NCBI GenBank assembly: GCA_016716565.1
Contig: JADJWC010000002.1
Span: forward strand, 992,001 to 1,056,000
Length of the DNA: 64,000 nt
Source of the DNA: a bacterium
Lineage (GTDB): Bacteria; Bacteroidota; Ignavibacteria; Ignavibacteriales; Ignavibacteriaceae
Direction of reading: 5' to 3'
Position 1 is the first letter of the stretch. Every line of letters starts with the position of its first letter. The translations under genes and the position numbers were made by a program. Under the pieces are notes generated by a model. The model did not search any database and was not told the origin of the DNA. It saw only the letters and a list, made by a program, of their open reading frames with translations. Below, piece after piece: positions 44,533 to 53,392 of the stretch.

Positions 44533-44852
44533 AACTATTTATCCTCTTTTGTTTATTTTCATTGTGAGAGACAATACTAATGCCAGTAAAATATCCTCTA
44601 ATTACAAGTTTGATGAAATTATTAAAGTTTCAATTTTGGATAGTAATTCATTTTGGAACAAGAATTACATTAAAACGAAAATTTTTGTTTGATAATTGGC
44701 AACCATTGTGAGCAAGCACGGAGGAAGCCTCTGCCTATTTATTCAACAGAGGCTCGTAATTGAAAAGCTTATTTAATAAGTGACATTTTTTTCGTTTCGA
44801 TAAAACTTCCGGCTCTTAATTAAATGAAATAGAGTCAGTTTATTAAGTAAGC
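44533..44852. other. Gap with a hairpin and a decayed T9SS end
   Basis: No intact gene. An inverted repeat AGCCTCTG...CAGAGGCT lies at about 44727-44754, and the remnant at 44769-44837 lies beside it. The rest (44533-44725) shows nothing recognisable. Confidence 0.5.
44769..44837 (-). pseudogene. Remnant of a T9SS sorting-domain C-terminus
   Basis: On the minus strand the frame reads LYFI-stop-LRAGSFIETKKMSLIK-stop. Intact genes here end VYFYQLKAGNFIETKKMLLLK. The match covers about 20 residues with one in-frame TAA where Tyr-Gln stood, and the frame has a TGA just upstream, so the copy is dead. It lies 16 bp beyond the stop of the REC-PAS-kinase gene. Confidence 0.65.
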
Positions 44853-46343
44853 TCAATCTTTAGTCTTAACAGCAAAAGGCAGGTAAATTCTGAAAGTTGT
44901 TCCGATTCCAAACTCCGATTCAACTTCAATTTTACCGGAGTAGGAATCCACTATGCGCTTTACGATTGACAGACCAAGTCCCGTCCCGCTGATTGATTTG
45001 GTAAGCTCGTTCTTTGCACGGAAGAATTCAGAGAATAATTTTTTCTTTTCTTCGGGTTTAAGTCCGATGCCTGTATCTTTTATTTCGCTTATCAGGTAGT
45101 CTTCCGATTTTGATATTGTAATTGATACAGAACCGTTCTCTTTGTTGTACTTGACTGCATTGCTGATGAAGTTCGTGAAGAGTCTGTTTATTTCATCATA
45201 ATCAGCTTTGATACAGGCAGCATCGCTTTCACAATTTAGTGAAACCGAAATTCCTTTTTTATTAATTTCAACCTGGAACAGTTCAATTACAGATTTTATA
45301 ACTTCTTCAACACAGACCTGCTTAATTTCACGCCTGACTGTTTTCATTTCCATTCTTGAAATATCAAGTAGGTCGTTCACCATTTTAAGCAGACCATCAA
45401 GTCTTAACTGCGAGCGCACAATGTAGTCTTTCTGCTGTTCCTGCGAGAGTTTTATTTTATCATCAGTGATCAGGTTGAGAAAACCATAAACAGCAGCTAT
45501 TGGTGCTTTCAGTTCGTGTGATACCATTGAAACGAACTGCGACTTGAGCTGCTCAATCTTTTTCAGCGCGGTAATGTTCCTGATTACAACAACTACACCT
45601 GCAAGTGAATTATCAGGATGCGGAACAGGAGATGCTGTTGCTTCGACAAACAATTCTCCCGACGGCTTCATCTCCACCTGCGATGAATATGTGCTTGGAT
45701 GATATTCTTCGTTGCTGAGGATTTTATTGATCAGCCCGGCAATTTCCGGATGAAGTCTGCCGATTATTTTCTCCTCAATGTGAATTGATTCAAGATCAAG
45801 AAGCTTCAGTGCGGCAGGATTGTAAAGCACTGCTTCACCAGCTTTGTTAATTACAAGCACTCCGTCACTGATTGAGTTGATTATTGTATTGAGTCTTGTT
45901 TTTTCAAATGCAACTTCGAGGAGACGTTCTTCCCTTTCTTTACGCCATTTATCCGCTTCAACATAAAGCAGTCGTGTCTGGTATCCTTCTTTCAGATTTT
46001 GGATTAGTTCTTCCGGAGGAAAGGGTTTGGGAATGTAGCCGTGTGCTCCAAGCCTTGTCGCTTCTACAGCAGTTTCATAGCTTGCGTATGCAGTTGCAAT
46101 ATAGCAAACAGTGTGCGGAAATTTCTTTTTAATCTGTTTCAGAACTTCTATGCCGTCAACGTCGGGCATTTTCAAATCAATTACTGCAAGATCAAATTCT
46201 GCTTCAGTTCCAAGTCTGATTCCTTCGGTGCCGTTTTCTGCTTCCGTCACTTCATATTCTTCCATCTCAAGCAAACGCTTTACACCAATGCGTAACGCTT
46301 TCTCATCATCAATAACTAAAACTTTTGGTTTGTATGTGGTCAT
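44853..46343 (-). CDS. Response regulator-PAS-histidine kinase hybrid
   Basis: About 496 residues from ATG 46341-46343 (upstream in-frame ATGs at 46361 and 46379 give 6-12 extra residues). Order: receiver domain (KVLVIDDEKALRIG, phospho-acceptor in AVIDLKMPDVDG), short linker helix, PAS domain (NTIINSISDGVLVINKAGEAVLYNPAALKLL), HisKA (FVSMVSHELKAPIAAVYGFL), and HATPase with N box NAVKYNKENG, DTGIGL and GTGLGLSI. It is cytoplasmic; no membrane span is seen. It lies downstream of the small response regulator and hydrogenase-domain kinase and probably belongs to the same phosphorelay. Confidence 0.9.
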   Translation of the reverse strand: MTTYKPKVLVIDDEKALRIGVKRLLEMEEYEVTEAENGTEGIRLGTEAEFDLAVIDLKMPDVDGIEVLKQIKKKFPHTVCYIATAYASYETAVEATRLGAHGYIPKPFPPEELIQNLKEGYQTRLLYVEADKWRKEREERLLEVAFEKTRLNTIINSISDGVLVINKAGEAVLYNPAALKLLDLESIHIEEKIIGRLHPEIAGLINKILSNEEYHPSTYSSQVEMKPSGELFVEATASPVPHPDNSLAGVVVVIRNITALKKIEQLKSQFVSMVSHELKAPIAAVYGFLNLITDDKIKLSQEQQKDYIVRSQLRLDGLLKMVNDLLDISRMEMKTVRREIKQVCVEEVIKSVIELFQVEINKKGISVSLNCESDAACIKADYDEINRLFTNFISNAVKYNKENGSVSITISKSEDYLISEIKDTGIGLKPEEKKKLFSEFFRAKNELTKSISGTGLGLSIVKRIVDSYSGKIEVESEFGIGTTFRIYLPFAVKTKD

Positions 46344-46355
46344 AATTTTATAGTT

Positions 46356-46520
46356 TGTCATTACGAGGAATCTCGGCAAAGTCGGGATGACGAAGTAATC
46401 CGCTTACTTACAGAGATTGCTTCTCCGGCAATTGCCGGATCGCAATGACAGCTTTGGTCAGACTGAGCCTGTCGAAGTCTGACTCAATTATTGTCACCCT
46501 TCGACAAGCTCAGGGTGACA
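46356..46520. repeat. REP-like hairpins between kinase genes
   Basis: Three inverted elements in a row: TGTCATTACGAGG...CGCAATGACA (about 46356-46450), GTCAGACT...AGTCTGAC (46457-46483) and TGTCACCCT...AGGGTGACA (46492-46520). The same last two types recur at 49031-49094 and 50848-50913. They separate the response regulator from the kinase gene downstream. Confidence 0.8.
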
Positions 46521-46526
46521 CCTTAA

Positions 46527-46934
46527 TCATTTCTCTTTCAATTCAAAAAAGCTTTCAAGCTTCTGAACAAAATCATCAATCACTACCGGTTTATTAACAA
46601 TTGCATCTGCTTTTATCCATTCCTTCTCTTCACTTGTTGAAGCACCGAACTTAAAGCCAGTTTCGTAAGTTGCTGAAGTCAATATAAACACAGGAATATG
46701 TTTCCCATGCTCATCTTTCTTTATTCTGTAGCAAAGCACAAAACCTGAATCGTGTTGTTCCATTATCAGGTCAACAACCGCCGCATCCGGTTTGGATTTT
46801 CTAAACTGTTCCCATCCTTCCTTTGAACTGTTTGCTGTTACAACTTCATAACCTTTTGATTCAATTAAAATTTTATTTTGTTCAAGAAGATCGAGGTCGT
46901 CATCAACTAATAGAATTTTCTTTTTATCTGTCAT
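46527..46934 (-). CDS. Single-domain response regulator
   Basis: 135 residues, receiver domain only: acidic pocket LLVDDDLDLLE, phospho-acceptor Asp in AAVVDLIMEQHDSG, conserved Thr/Ser in FILTSATYE and Lys in IVNKPV. An insertion (TYETGFKFGASTSEEKEWIKAD) before the Lys strand is unusual. The start codon overlaps the stop of the hydrogenase-domain kinase by 4 bp (ATGA), so the two are partners by coupling. Confidence 0.92.
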   Translation of the reverse strand: MTDKKKILLVDDDLDLLEQNKILIESKGYEVVTANSSKEGWEQFRKSKPDAAVVDLIMEQHDSGFVLCYRIKKDEHGKHIPVFILTSATYETGFKFGASTSEEKEWIKADAIVNKPVVIDDFVQKLESFFELKEK

Positions 46935-48940
46935 AATGCTTTCGCTCCTTCAAATGTTGCATCTGTTTGGTACGTCTGATGTTTTGGTAATGTTATCTTA
47001 AACGTCGTTCCTTTTCCTGTTTCGGTTATGAAATTAATGTTTCCTTTGTGCATTTTAATTATGCCGTAAGAAATTGCGAGTCCGAGCCCTGTTCCCTTGC
47101 CAATATTTTTTGTTGTGAAGAATGGAGTGAATACTTTATTCTGATTTTCTTTTGGTATTCCATTTCCTGTATCAGCAATTTCAATAATAAAATTATTCTG
47201 GTCCGACAAAATGTTGATTATCAACTCTTTCTTTTCGCTTTCGCTCATCGCTTCGCAGGCATTCTTAATTACATTTATGAAGACTTGTTTTAGCTGATCT
47301 TCATCGCCTGTTATCTTATAACCATTCATTAAAATGTTGAACTTAAAATCTATTTGCCTGTATTCAGAATCAAATGTAAATGGTTTTAATATTTCCGTGA
47401 TTGATTCTGTTAAATCGAACTCGGTTAGTTTGAGTTTTCCCTGTCTTGCAAAATTCAGCAGGTTGGAAACAATATTCTTGCAGCGGTTCGCTTCTTCAAC
47501 TATCAGCTCTAAATCCTGCGTCCGCTGATCCTCATTATAAATTTTTTCAAGATCACGTTTTAACATCGATGCATAAAGTAAAATTGTTCCGAGTGGATTA
47601 TTAATTTCGTGAGCAACACCGGCGGCAAGTTGTCCGATTGATGCAAGCTTTTCAGCAACTCTCAATTGTTCCTGTGTATCACTTAGATTGTCATAAGCAT
47701 TTTTCAATTCCTCAATCAGGTAAGGAAGACACATTTCTTTTTCTGCAAGGTCCTTTGCAATTGCAACTGCATATTCACGGCAGGTTGGATAACCGCACGC
47801 ACCGCAGTTCAATTCGTCTTTGGGATTGAACTTACCTGTCTGTGCTAGTATTTCTTTTATTTTTTCTTCAGAAGGATACGGACGTCTCTGATTGTCAACT
47901 TTGAAACTCCTTGCAAGATTCAGCTTTCTTGCATTGTAAAGGTTGCTCTTCCAAACTCTGCGGTCAACGGTGTTAATTTTTTCGTTGATATAATTGATAA
48001 CTTTTTCTCTTCGTGCATAGTAATTGAGAGTTGTATCAATTGCTGGCCCGCTAATACAGCCCTCGCAGAAAAGAATATCTGTAAAATTAGCATTGATATG
48101 ATTGTTCGATATCTCTTCAATTATCTCCAGAACTTTTTTCTTTCCTTCAACTACAATTATGTCTTTCTCGAGAATGTCATCAACAACATCTGTGGTTTTC
48201 AGCAATCCACCTGCAAGCGGGTAAGCTTTTCCCATCATCGCATAAGGTCCGTCGAAGTCACTATCTTCAAGCTCATCAATATTAATTGACTGGTGCTCAA
48301 ACATTTTCTTAAGCTCAGTGAAAGTGAGGACTGAATCAATTACTCCTGCGACATCTTCATCCTGAGCCTCGTGCTTCTTTGCAACACAGGGACCGATGAA
48401 AACAATTTTAACATCTTCACCCTGAGTTTGTTTCAAATATTTTCCAAGCGCAATCATCGGTGAAACTACTTTTGCTAGATTTGGAACAAGTTCCACATAG
48501 TATTTCTGAATGAAACTCACCACGGCAGGACATGCAGAGCTGATGATTGTTTTTTCCTTTTCATTGTTAATGATTTCCATATAGTTATTCGCAATCAGAT
48601 CGGCGCCGAATGCAGTTTCAATTACTTGCGTAAAGCCGAGTTTCCTTAATGCGCTCGGAACTTGTTTATAATTATCAGGAAATGATGCAGCAAATGATGG
48701 AGCAACTATAGCAACTGCATGATTTGTTTTTAGAAGTTCATAGGTAATATCAATTTCAGAAAAAATCTGCTTAGCATCCTGCGAGCAAACTTTAACGCAA
48801 TGTCCGCAGGCAATGCATCTCTCTTCAATCACCTGTGCCTGAGCATCAATGACTCGTATTGCAGAAGCCGGACATTCTCTTACGCAAGAGTAGCATCTCT
48901 TACATCTGTCTGATATTGTAGTTACTATTGCCTGGTTCAT
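46931..48940 (-). CDS. Hydrogenase-domain (4Fe-4S) sensor histidine kinase
   Basis: The start is taken at ATG 48938-48940, giving 669 residues; an upstream GTG at 48976 lies inside a REP repeat. Order: two ferredoxin motifs (CKRCYSCVRECP, CIACGHCVKVCS), an [FeFe]-hydrogenase-like domain (about 70-350), a further Fe-S motif CGACGYPTCREYA (about 377-389), then HisKA (LAAGVAHEINNPLGTILL) and HATPase (DTGNGIP, GTGLGLAI). In the hydrogenase domain the H-cluster loops are altered: SSACPAVV for TSCCPGW, GPCVAKK for MPCTVKK, and FCEGCISGP for ACPGGCINGGGQP. It is therefore more likely a redox or H2 sensor than a catalyst. Confidence 0.85.
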   Translation of the reverse strand: MNQAIVTTISDRCKRCYSCVRECPASAIRVIDAQAQVIEERCIACGHCVKVCSQDAKQIFSEIDITYELLKTNHAVAIVAPSFAASFPDNYKQVPSALRKLGFTQVIETAFGADLIANNYMEIINNEKEKTIISSACPAVVSFIQKYYVELVPNLAKVVSPMIALGKYLKQTQGEDVKIVFIGPCVAKKHEAQDEDVAGVIDSVLTFTELKKMFEHQSINIDELEDSDFDGPYAMMGKAYPLAGGLLKTTDVVDDILEKDIIVVEGKKKVLEIIEEISNNHINANFTDILFCEGCISGPAIDTTLNYYARREKVINYINEKINTVDRRVWKSNLYNARKLNLARSFKVDNQRRPYPSEEKIKEILAQTGKFNPKDELNCGACGYPTCREYAVAIAKDLAEKEMCLPYLIEELKNAYDNLSDTQEQLRVAEKLASIGQLAAGVAHEINNPLGTILLYASMLKRDLEKIYNEDQRTQDLELIVEEANRCKNIVSNLLNFARQGKLKLTEFDLTESITEILKPFTFDSEYRQIDFKFNILMNGYKITGDEDQLKQVFINVIKNACEAMSESEKKELIINILSDQNNFIIEIADTGNGIPKENQNKVFTPFFTTKNIGKGTGLGLAISYGIIKMHKGNINFITETGKGTTFKITLPKHQTYQTDATFEGAKAL

Positions 48941-48960
48941 AATTTCATTTCTTATTTGCC

Positions 48961-49094
48961 ATTCCGTGCTTGACACGGAATCTATTGCACTCTCTTATGG
49001 ATTCCTGCTTTCGCGGGAATGACAGTTGCTGTCAGACTGAGCCTGTCGAAGTCTGACTTATTTACCATCACCCTTCGACAAGCTCAGGGTGACA
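48961..49094. repeat. REP-like hairpins between hydA and the sensor kinase
   Basis: ATTCCGTG...CACGGAAT, GGATTCCTGC..GCGGGAAT, GTCAGACTGAGCCTGTCGAAGTCTGAC in two halves (49031-49057) and TCACCCTTCGACAAGCTCAG...GTGACA (49068-49094). These are palindromic units of the same families as at 46457-46520. Confidence 0.8.
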
Positions 49095-49095
49095 C

Positions 49096-50823
49096 TTAGT
49101 TTCTTAAAAATTTCTTTTTATCAAAATACTCTGTGTGCAAAATCTCATGAGCTTTGTGTGAATTCGGTTCACCAAAAAATTCTCTGTAAAGAGTTTGCAC
49201 GGATTCATTCTCGTGTGATCTTCTTGTCTTCGCATTCTCATCAATTTTGTAAAGAGCTTTGATTCTCTTCATAACTTTTTCTGGTTTTTGATGAATGGGC
49301 TGACCTCCACCGTTTATACAGCCGCCGGGACAAGCCATCACTTCAATGAAATGATGTTTCGAATTTCCGCTCTGCACCTGGTCAAGTATTTGTCCAACGT
49401 TTCCAATTCCATTCACAACTGCGATGTTAACATCAAGATCACCGATTTTAACGATTGCTTCTTTCACTCCATCCATTCCGCGGATTTCTTCAAACTCAAG
49501 ATGCTCAAGTTCTTTTCCGGTCATCTTAAAATAAGCTGTACGAAGCGCAGCTTCCATCACTCCGCCGCTAGTTCCGAAAATCGCCGCAGCACCTGTTGAT
49601 TCACCGAGTGGATTATCAAATTCACTATCGGGAAGATCATTAAAATCGATTCCTGCAATCTTAAAAAATCTCACAAGCTCTCTTGTTGTAAGCACAGCAT
49701 CAACATCAGGCATAGTTTCACTTGAAAGTTCAGGGCGATCTGATTCATATTTCTTTACTGTGCATGGCATAATCGAAACAACATAAATGTCTTCGGCACT
49801 TATTCCCATCTTCTTTGCATAATACGATTTCAAAACTGCTCCTTCCATTTCATGCGGGGATTTGCAGGTTGAAACGTGATCTAAAACTTCCGGTTTGTTC
49901 ATCTCAATATATTTAACCCAGCCGGGGCAGCAGCTTGTAAACATCGGAAGACTTCCGCCATTCTGAATTCTGTTTATTAGTTCAGTCGCTTCTTCCATAA
50001 TTGTAAGATCAGCGGCAAAGTTTGTATCGAAAACTTTATTGAATCCCAATCTTCTTAAACCTGTAACAAGCAATCCTGTAACGTCAGTTCCGAGAGGCAT
50101 ATTAAATTCCTCGCCGAGCGAAGCACGAACTGCGGGCGCAATTTGAGCAATGCAGTATTTCTTTTTATCATAGATGGCATTTGCAACTTCCTTGATTGTG
50201 CTTTTTTCTCTGAGTGCTGCAGTCGGACAAACAAGAATACATTGTCCGCACAAAATACAATCGCTTACATTTAATCCTTTGTTGTATGGCGTTGTAACGA
50301 TGGAGGTAAATCCTCTCCTGGTAAAATCAATTGCACCGACTTTCTGGACTTCGTGGCAAACACGAACGCATCTTCCGCAAAGAATACATTTTGCAGGATC
50401 GCGTTCCATTGATGCACTGGAAATATCAATTGCATGACACTTGGTTTCTCCAACATATCTGTGTTCGCGGACGCCGTATCTTTCCGATAAATCCTGAAGC
50501 TCACAGTTTTTATTTCTGACACAGATCAAGCAATCCTGCGGATGATTTTCTACGAGAAGCTCAACGATAGTTTTTCTTGCTTTGCGAACTCTCGGTGAAT
50601 CTGTTTCGACAACCATTCCTTCTGAAACAGGATAAGCGCATGAAGGAGTTAATCCTCTGAAACCTTCAACTTCAACCGCACAAATTCTGCATGCACCTGT
50701 TGGATCAAGATTCTTCAAATGGCAAAGTGTCGGTACTGATATTCCAACTGATTTAGCAGCATCGAGGATTGTCATTCCTTCTTCTGCGTTTACTTTTATT
50801 CCATTTATTGTTAACTGAACCAT
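49096..50823 (-). CDS. hydA: NADH-dependent electron-bifurcating-type [FeFe] hydrogenase catalytic subunit HydA
   Basis: 575 residues, cytoplasmic. N-terminal [2Fe-2S] domain (LCHLKNLDPTGACRICAVEVEG), His-ligated region (VELLVENHPQDCLICVRNKNCELQDL), two [4Fe-4S] motifs (CILCGRCVRVCHEV, CILCGQCILVCP), then the H-domain with L1 TSCCPGW (near 295), L2 MPCTVKKYE (near 351) and L3 EVMACPGGCINGGGQP (near 493-508). All H-cluster ligands are present. Together with hydB and hydC on the same strand this is a HydABC complex, coupling NADH and ferredoxin to H2. It follows hydB by 107 bp, filled by hairpin repeats. Confidence 0.95.
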   Translation of the reverse strand: MVQLTINGIKVNAEEGMTILDAAKSVGISVPTLCHLKNLDPTGACRICAVEVEGFRGLTPSCAYPVSEGMVVETDSPRVRKARKTIVELLVENHPQDCLICVRNKNCELQDLSERYGVREHRYVGETKCHAIDISSASMERDPAKCILCGRCVRVCHEVQKVGAIDFTRRGFTSIVTTPYNKGLNVSDCILCGQCILVCPTAALREKSTIKEVANAIYDKKKYCIAQIAPAVRASLGEEFNMPLGTDVTGLLVTGLRRLGFNKVFDTNFAADLTIMEEATELINRIQNGGSLPMFTSCCPGWVKYIEMNKPEVLDHVSTCKSPHEMEGAVLKSYYAKKMGISAEDIYVVSIMPCTVKKYESDRPELSSETMPDVDAVLTTRELVRFFKIAGIDFNDLPDSEFDNPLGESTGAAAIFGTSGGVMEAALRTAYFKMTGKELEHLEFEEIRGMDGVKEAIVKIGDLDVNIAVVNGIGNVGQILDQVQSGNSKHHFIEVMACPGGCINGGGQPIHQKPEKVMKRIKALYKIDENAKTRRSHENESVQTLYREFFGEPNSHKAHEILHTEYFDKKKFLRN

Positions 50824-50847
50824 TTATAACTCCAAAATTTTTCTATT

Positions 50848-50913
50848 TGTCACCCTAAGCCTGTCGAAGGGTGATCTCACCATTTGTCAGACTTCGACAA
50901 GCTTAGTCTGACA
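50848..50913. repeat. REP-like hairpins between hydB and hydA
   Basis: TGTCACCCT...AGGGTGA (50848-50874) and TGTCAGACT...AGTCTGACA (50885-50913), in the inverse order to the copies at 46457 and 49031. They sit exactly in the 107-bp gap of the hydrogenase operon. Confidence 0.8.
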
Positions 50914-50930
50914 GCAAGTTATTCTTAGTA

Positions 50931-52913
50931 CTAATTAATATTTATCGCATCAAGACGGCAGATTTCGTAACACATTCCGCATTTAATACATTTGTTATCA
51001 AGGATGTAATGCGCCTGACCTTTTTCACCGACAATTGCTTCAACGGAACATTTTTTCACACACAATCCGCAGCCGCTGCAAACTTCATTGTTTATTGAGA
51101 ATGTCAACAGCTCCTTGCACACACCCGATGAACATTTCCTGTCATACAAGTGCTCTTCATACTCATGACGGAAATATCGTAATCCTGAAAGGACTGGATT
51201 TGGTGCTGACTGACCTAAGCCACAAAGTGATGTATCGCGAATTACATCAGCTAATCTCTGCAAGTGTATCATTCCTTTGAATCTCTGAAGCTGATCAAGC
51301 TTGCTTCCGTCGCTTCCGTATCTCTTAGGAATCCGCTCGATGATTTCCAGCATTCTCTTTGTACCTTCACGGCAAGGAACACACTTGCCGCAGCTTTCTT
51401 CCTGTATGAATGTTAAGAAGTATTTTGCAACATCAACCATGCAGGTTTCTTCATCCATAACAACGAATCCTCCAGAACCCATCATAGCACCGACTTCTTT
51501 CAAAGATTCATAATCAACAGGAGTATCAATAACACTTTCAGGCAGGCAGCCGCCTGATGGTCCGCCAATCTGAACAGCTTTAAATTCTTTCTTTTCAGGA
51601 ATTCCTCCGCCGATCTTAAAAACAACATCGCGAAGAGTTACACCCATCGGCACTTCAACCAATCCAGTGTTTTTAATATTTCCGCTGAGTGCAAAAACCT
51701 TTGTGCCTTTTGACTTAGCCGTACCGATTTTAGCAAACTGCTGTGCACCCATCATAATTATCGGAGGAACGTTCGCATAAGTTTCAACATTATTGATGAC
51801 TGTGGGTTTGCCAAACAATCCTGATGCAACAGGATAAGGTGGACGTGGTTTTGGCATGCCTCTTTTACCTTCAATTGAACCTATTAGTGCTGTTTCTTCT
51901 CCACATACAAATGCACCGGCACCTTTTTTAATTTTAATATGAAGAGAAAATCCACTGTTGAGAATATTATCACCAAGTATTCCGTATTCTTCACATTTTG
52001 CGATTGAGTTCTGCAATCTTTCAATAGCAAGGGGATACTCAGCACGGCAATAAATGTAAGCTGCTGTTGCACCAATAGCATAAGCCGCTATCATCATTCC
52101 CTCAATCACACGATAAGGATCGCTTTCAAGAAGAGAACGATCCATAAAAGCACCGGGGTCACCTTCGTCAGCATTGCATATTAAATATTTCTGATCTGAT
52201 TTTTGTTTTGCAGCAAGCTCCCATTTTTTACCTGTTGGGAATCCTCCGCCGCCTCTTCCTCTTAGTCCGCTTTCAAGAATTTCTTTTACTACTTCTTCGG
52301 GTTTCATCAACCTTAAGACTTTATCAAATGCTTTAAATCCACCGTGGGCGAGATATGCATCAATCGAAACAGGATTTACTATTCCGCAATTTGCTAGTAC
52401 AATTTTCTGCTGATGCTCAAAGAACGGAACTTGTTTTAAGCTTATCACTCCGTTTGATTTTCCGTGGCTGCCAAGAACTTTTTCCTTGTAAACTTCTTTA
52501 TCGACTAAAGTTGTTTTGATTAATCTCGGAACATCTTTCACAGTAATTTCCTGATAGGATATTCTGTCTTTACCGGGAAACTTTATATCAACGATTGGTT
52601 CAACTGCACAGAAACCTATGCAGCCGGTTCCTTCAATTGTTGCTTCGATGTTTAATTTTTTAAGTTCAGCTTCTATTGCTTCTTTTACTTTTGCTGCACC
52701 AGAGGCAAGTCCGCAGGTTCCCATTCCAATCATAATTATTGGATGATCGTGCTCTTCATATTTTAAACGCTTGCGCAGTGAAGTTATTTCGTGTTCACAT
52801 TTTTCATCATGATGACAAAGTGGTCCTTCGGTACAGCATTGAATGAAATGTTCGCAAGGTTTATCAGTTGTATGCCAGCATTTTTCACAACAGAGTTGGT
52901 TGAAATCTTTCAT
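50931..52913 (-). CDS. hydB: HydB/NuoF-like flavoprotein of the [FeFe] hydrogenase complex
   Basis: 660 residues. After an unusual Cys/His-rich N-terminal extension (about residues 8-45, CCEKCW...PLCHHDEKCEHE) comes a thioredoxin-like [2Fe-2S] domain (GMGTCGLASGAAKV...GTGCIGFCAVEP), the NuoF core with NADH/FMN motifs (GLRGRGGGGFPTGKKWELAAKQ, CNADEGDPGAFMDRSLLESDPYRVIEGM, GAGAFVCGEETALIGSIEG), the [4Fe-4S] motif CGKCVPCREGTKRM, and a C-terminal pair of ferredoxin motifs (CSGCGLCVKKC, CIKCGMCYEIC). This is the NADH-oxidising subunit. It overlaps hydC by 1 bp. Confidence 0.94.
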   Translation of the reverse strand: MKDFNQLCCEKCWHTTDKPCEHFIQCCTEGPLCHHDEKCEHEITSLRKRLKYEEHDHPIIMIGMGTCGLASGAAKVKEAIEAELKKLNIEATIEGTGCIGFCAVEPIVDIKFPGKDRISYQEITVKDVPRLIKTTLVDKEVYKEKVLGSHGKSNGVISLKQVPFFEHQQKIVLANCGIVNPVSIDAYLAHGGFKAFDKVLRLMKPEEVVKEILESGLRGRGGGGFPTGKKWELAAKQKSDQKYLICNADEGDPGAFMDRSLLESDPYRVIEGMMIAAYAIGATAAYIYCRAEYPLAIERLQNSIAKCEEYGILGDNILNSGFSLHIKIKKGAGAFVCGEETALIGSIEGKRGMPKPRPPYPVASGLFGKPTVINNVETYANVPPIIMMGAQQFAKIGTAKSKGTKVFALSGNIKNTGLVEVPMGVTLRDVVFKIGGGIPEKKEFKAVQIGGPSGGCLPESVIDTPVDYESLKEVGAMMGSGGFVVMDEETCMVDVAKYFLTFIQEESCGKCVPCREGTKRMLEIIERIPKRYGSDGSKLDQLQRFKGMIHLQRLADVIRDTSLCGLGQSAPNPVLSGLRYFRHEYEEHLYDRKCSSGVCKELLTFSINNEVCSGCGLCVKKCSVEAIVGEKGQAHYILDNKCIKCGMCYEICRLDAININ

Positions 52914-53392
52914 TATACAACCTCCTCTGCCTTCTCAATTTTTTTTGCTGTCTGATATTTCTTAAGAATTTTAGGAATATCTTTTACGGAAATTCTTCCG
53001 TGATAATCTTCATTAACCAATATTACCGGGGCAATTGAACAAGCGCCAATACAGTTTACTACTTCAAGAGTAAATTTTTTATCACGTGTAGTTTGGCCAG
53101 CTTTTATTCCCAATTCTGTCTCTAACGCATAAAGTATGTTTGCAGAATTTTTAACGTGACAGGCAGTTCCTCTGCAAACGCGAATTACATTTTCCCCAAG
53201 AGGTATTAACCTGAATTGATTATAAAAAGTTGCTACTCCGTATACTCTGCTCAACGGCACTTGAACAAAATCTGAAATATCTCTTAAAGCATTTTCCGGA
53301 AGGTAACCATATATTGATTGGATATCCTGAAGAAGAGGGATTAAACTGCTTCTATCATTTTCCTGGTAATTTTCAAAGATCTGGTTGTGCAT
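52913..53392 (-). CDS. hydC: HydC/NuoE-like [2Fe-2S] subunit
   Basis: About 159 residues. The start is moved from TTG 53488 to ATG 53390-53392 because GAGG lies 6 nt upstream and the length then fits HydC. The thioredoxin-like domain has SLIPLLQDIQSIYGYLPENALRDIS, the VYGVATFYNQF motif, and cluster ligands in CRGTACHVKNS and CIGACSIAPV. It passes electrons between hydB and hydA. It is the promoter-proximal gene of hydC-hydB-hydA; hydF starts upstream on the same strand with a 187-bp gap before hydC. Confidence 0.92.
   Translation of the reverse strand: MHNQIFENYQENDRSSLIPLLQDIQSIYGYLPENALRDISDFVQVPLSRVYGVATFYNQFRLIPLGENVIRVCRGTACHVKNSANILYALETELGIKAGQTTRDKKFTLEVVNCIGACSIAPVILVNEDYHGRISVKDIPKILKKYQTAKKIEKAEEVV

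Noticed and set aside
46041..46353. Plus-strand frames opposite the REC-PAS-kinase gene
   Set aside because: They are shadows of a clear receiver domain on the minus strand.
46931..48940. Second catalytic hydrogenase
   Set aside because: The H-cluster loops are changed and a histidine kinase follows, so a sensor role is more likely.
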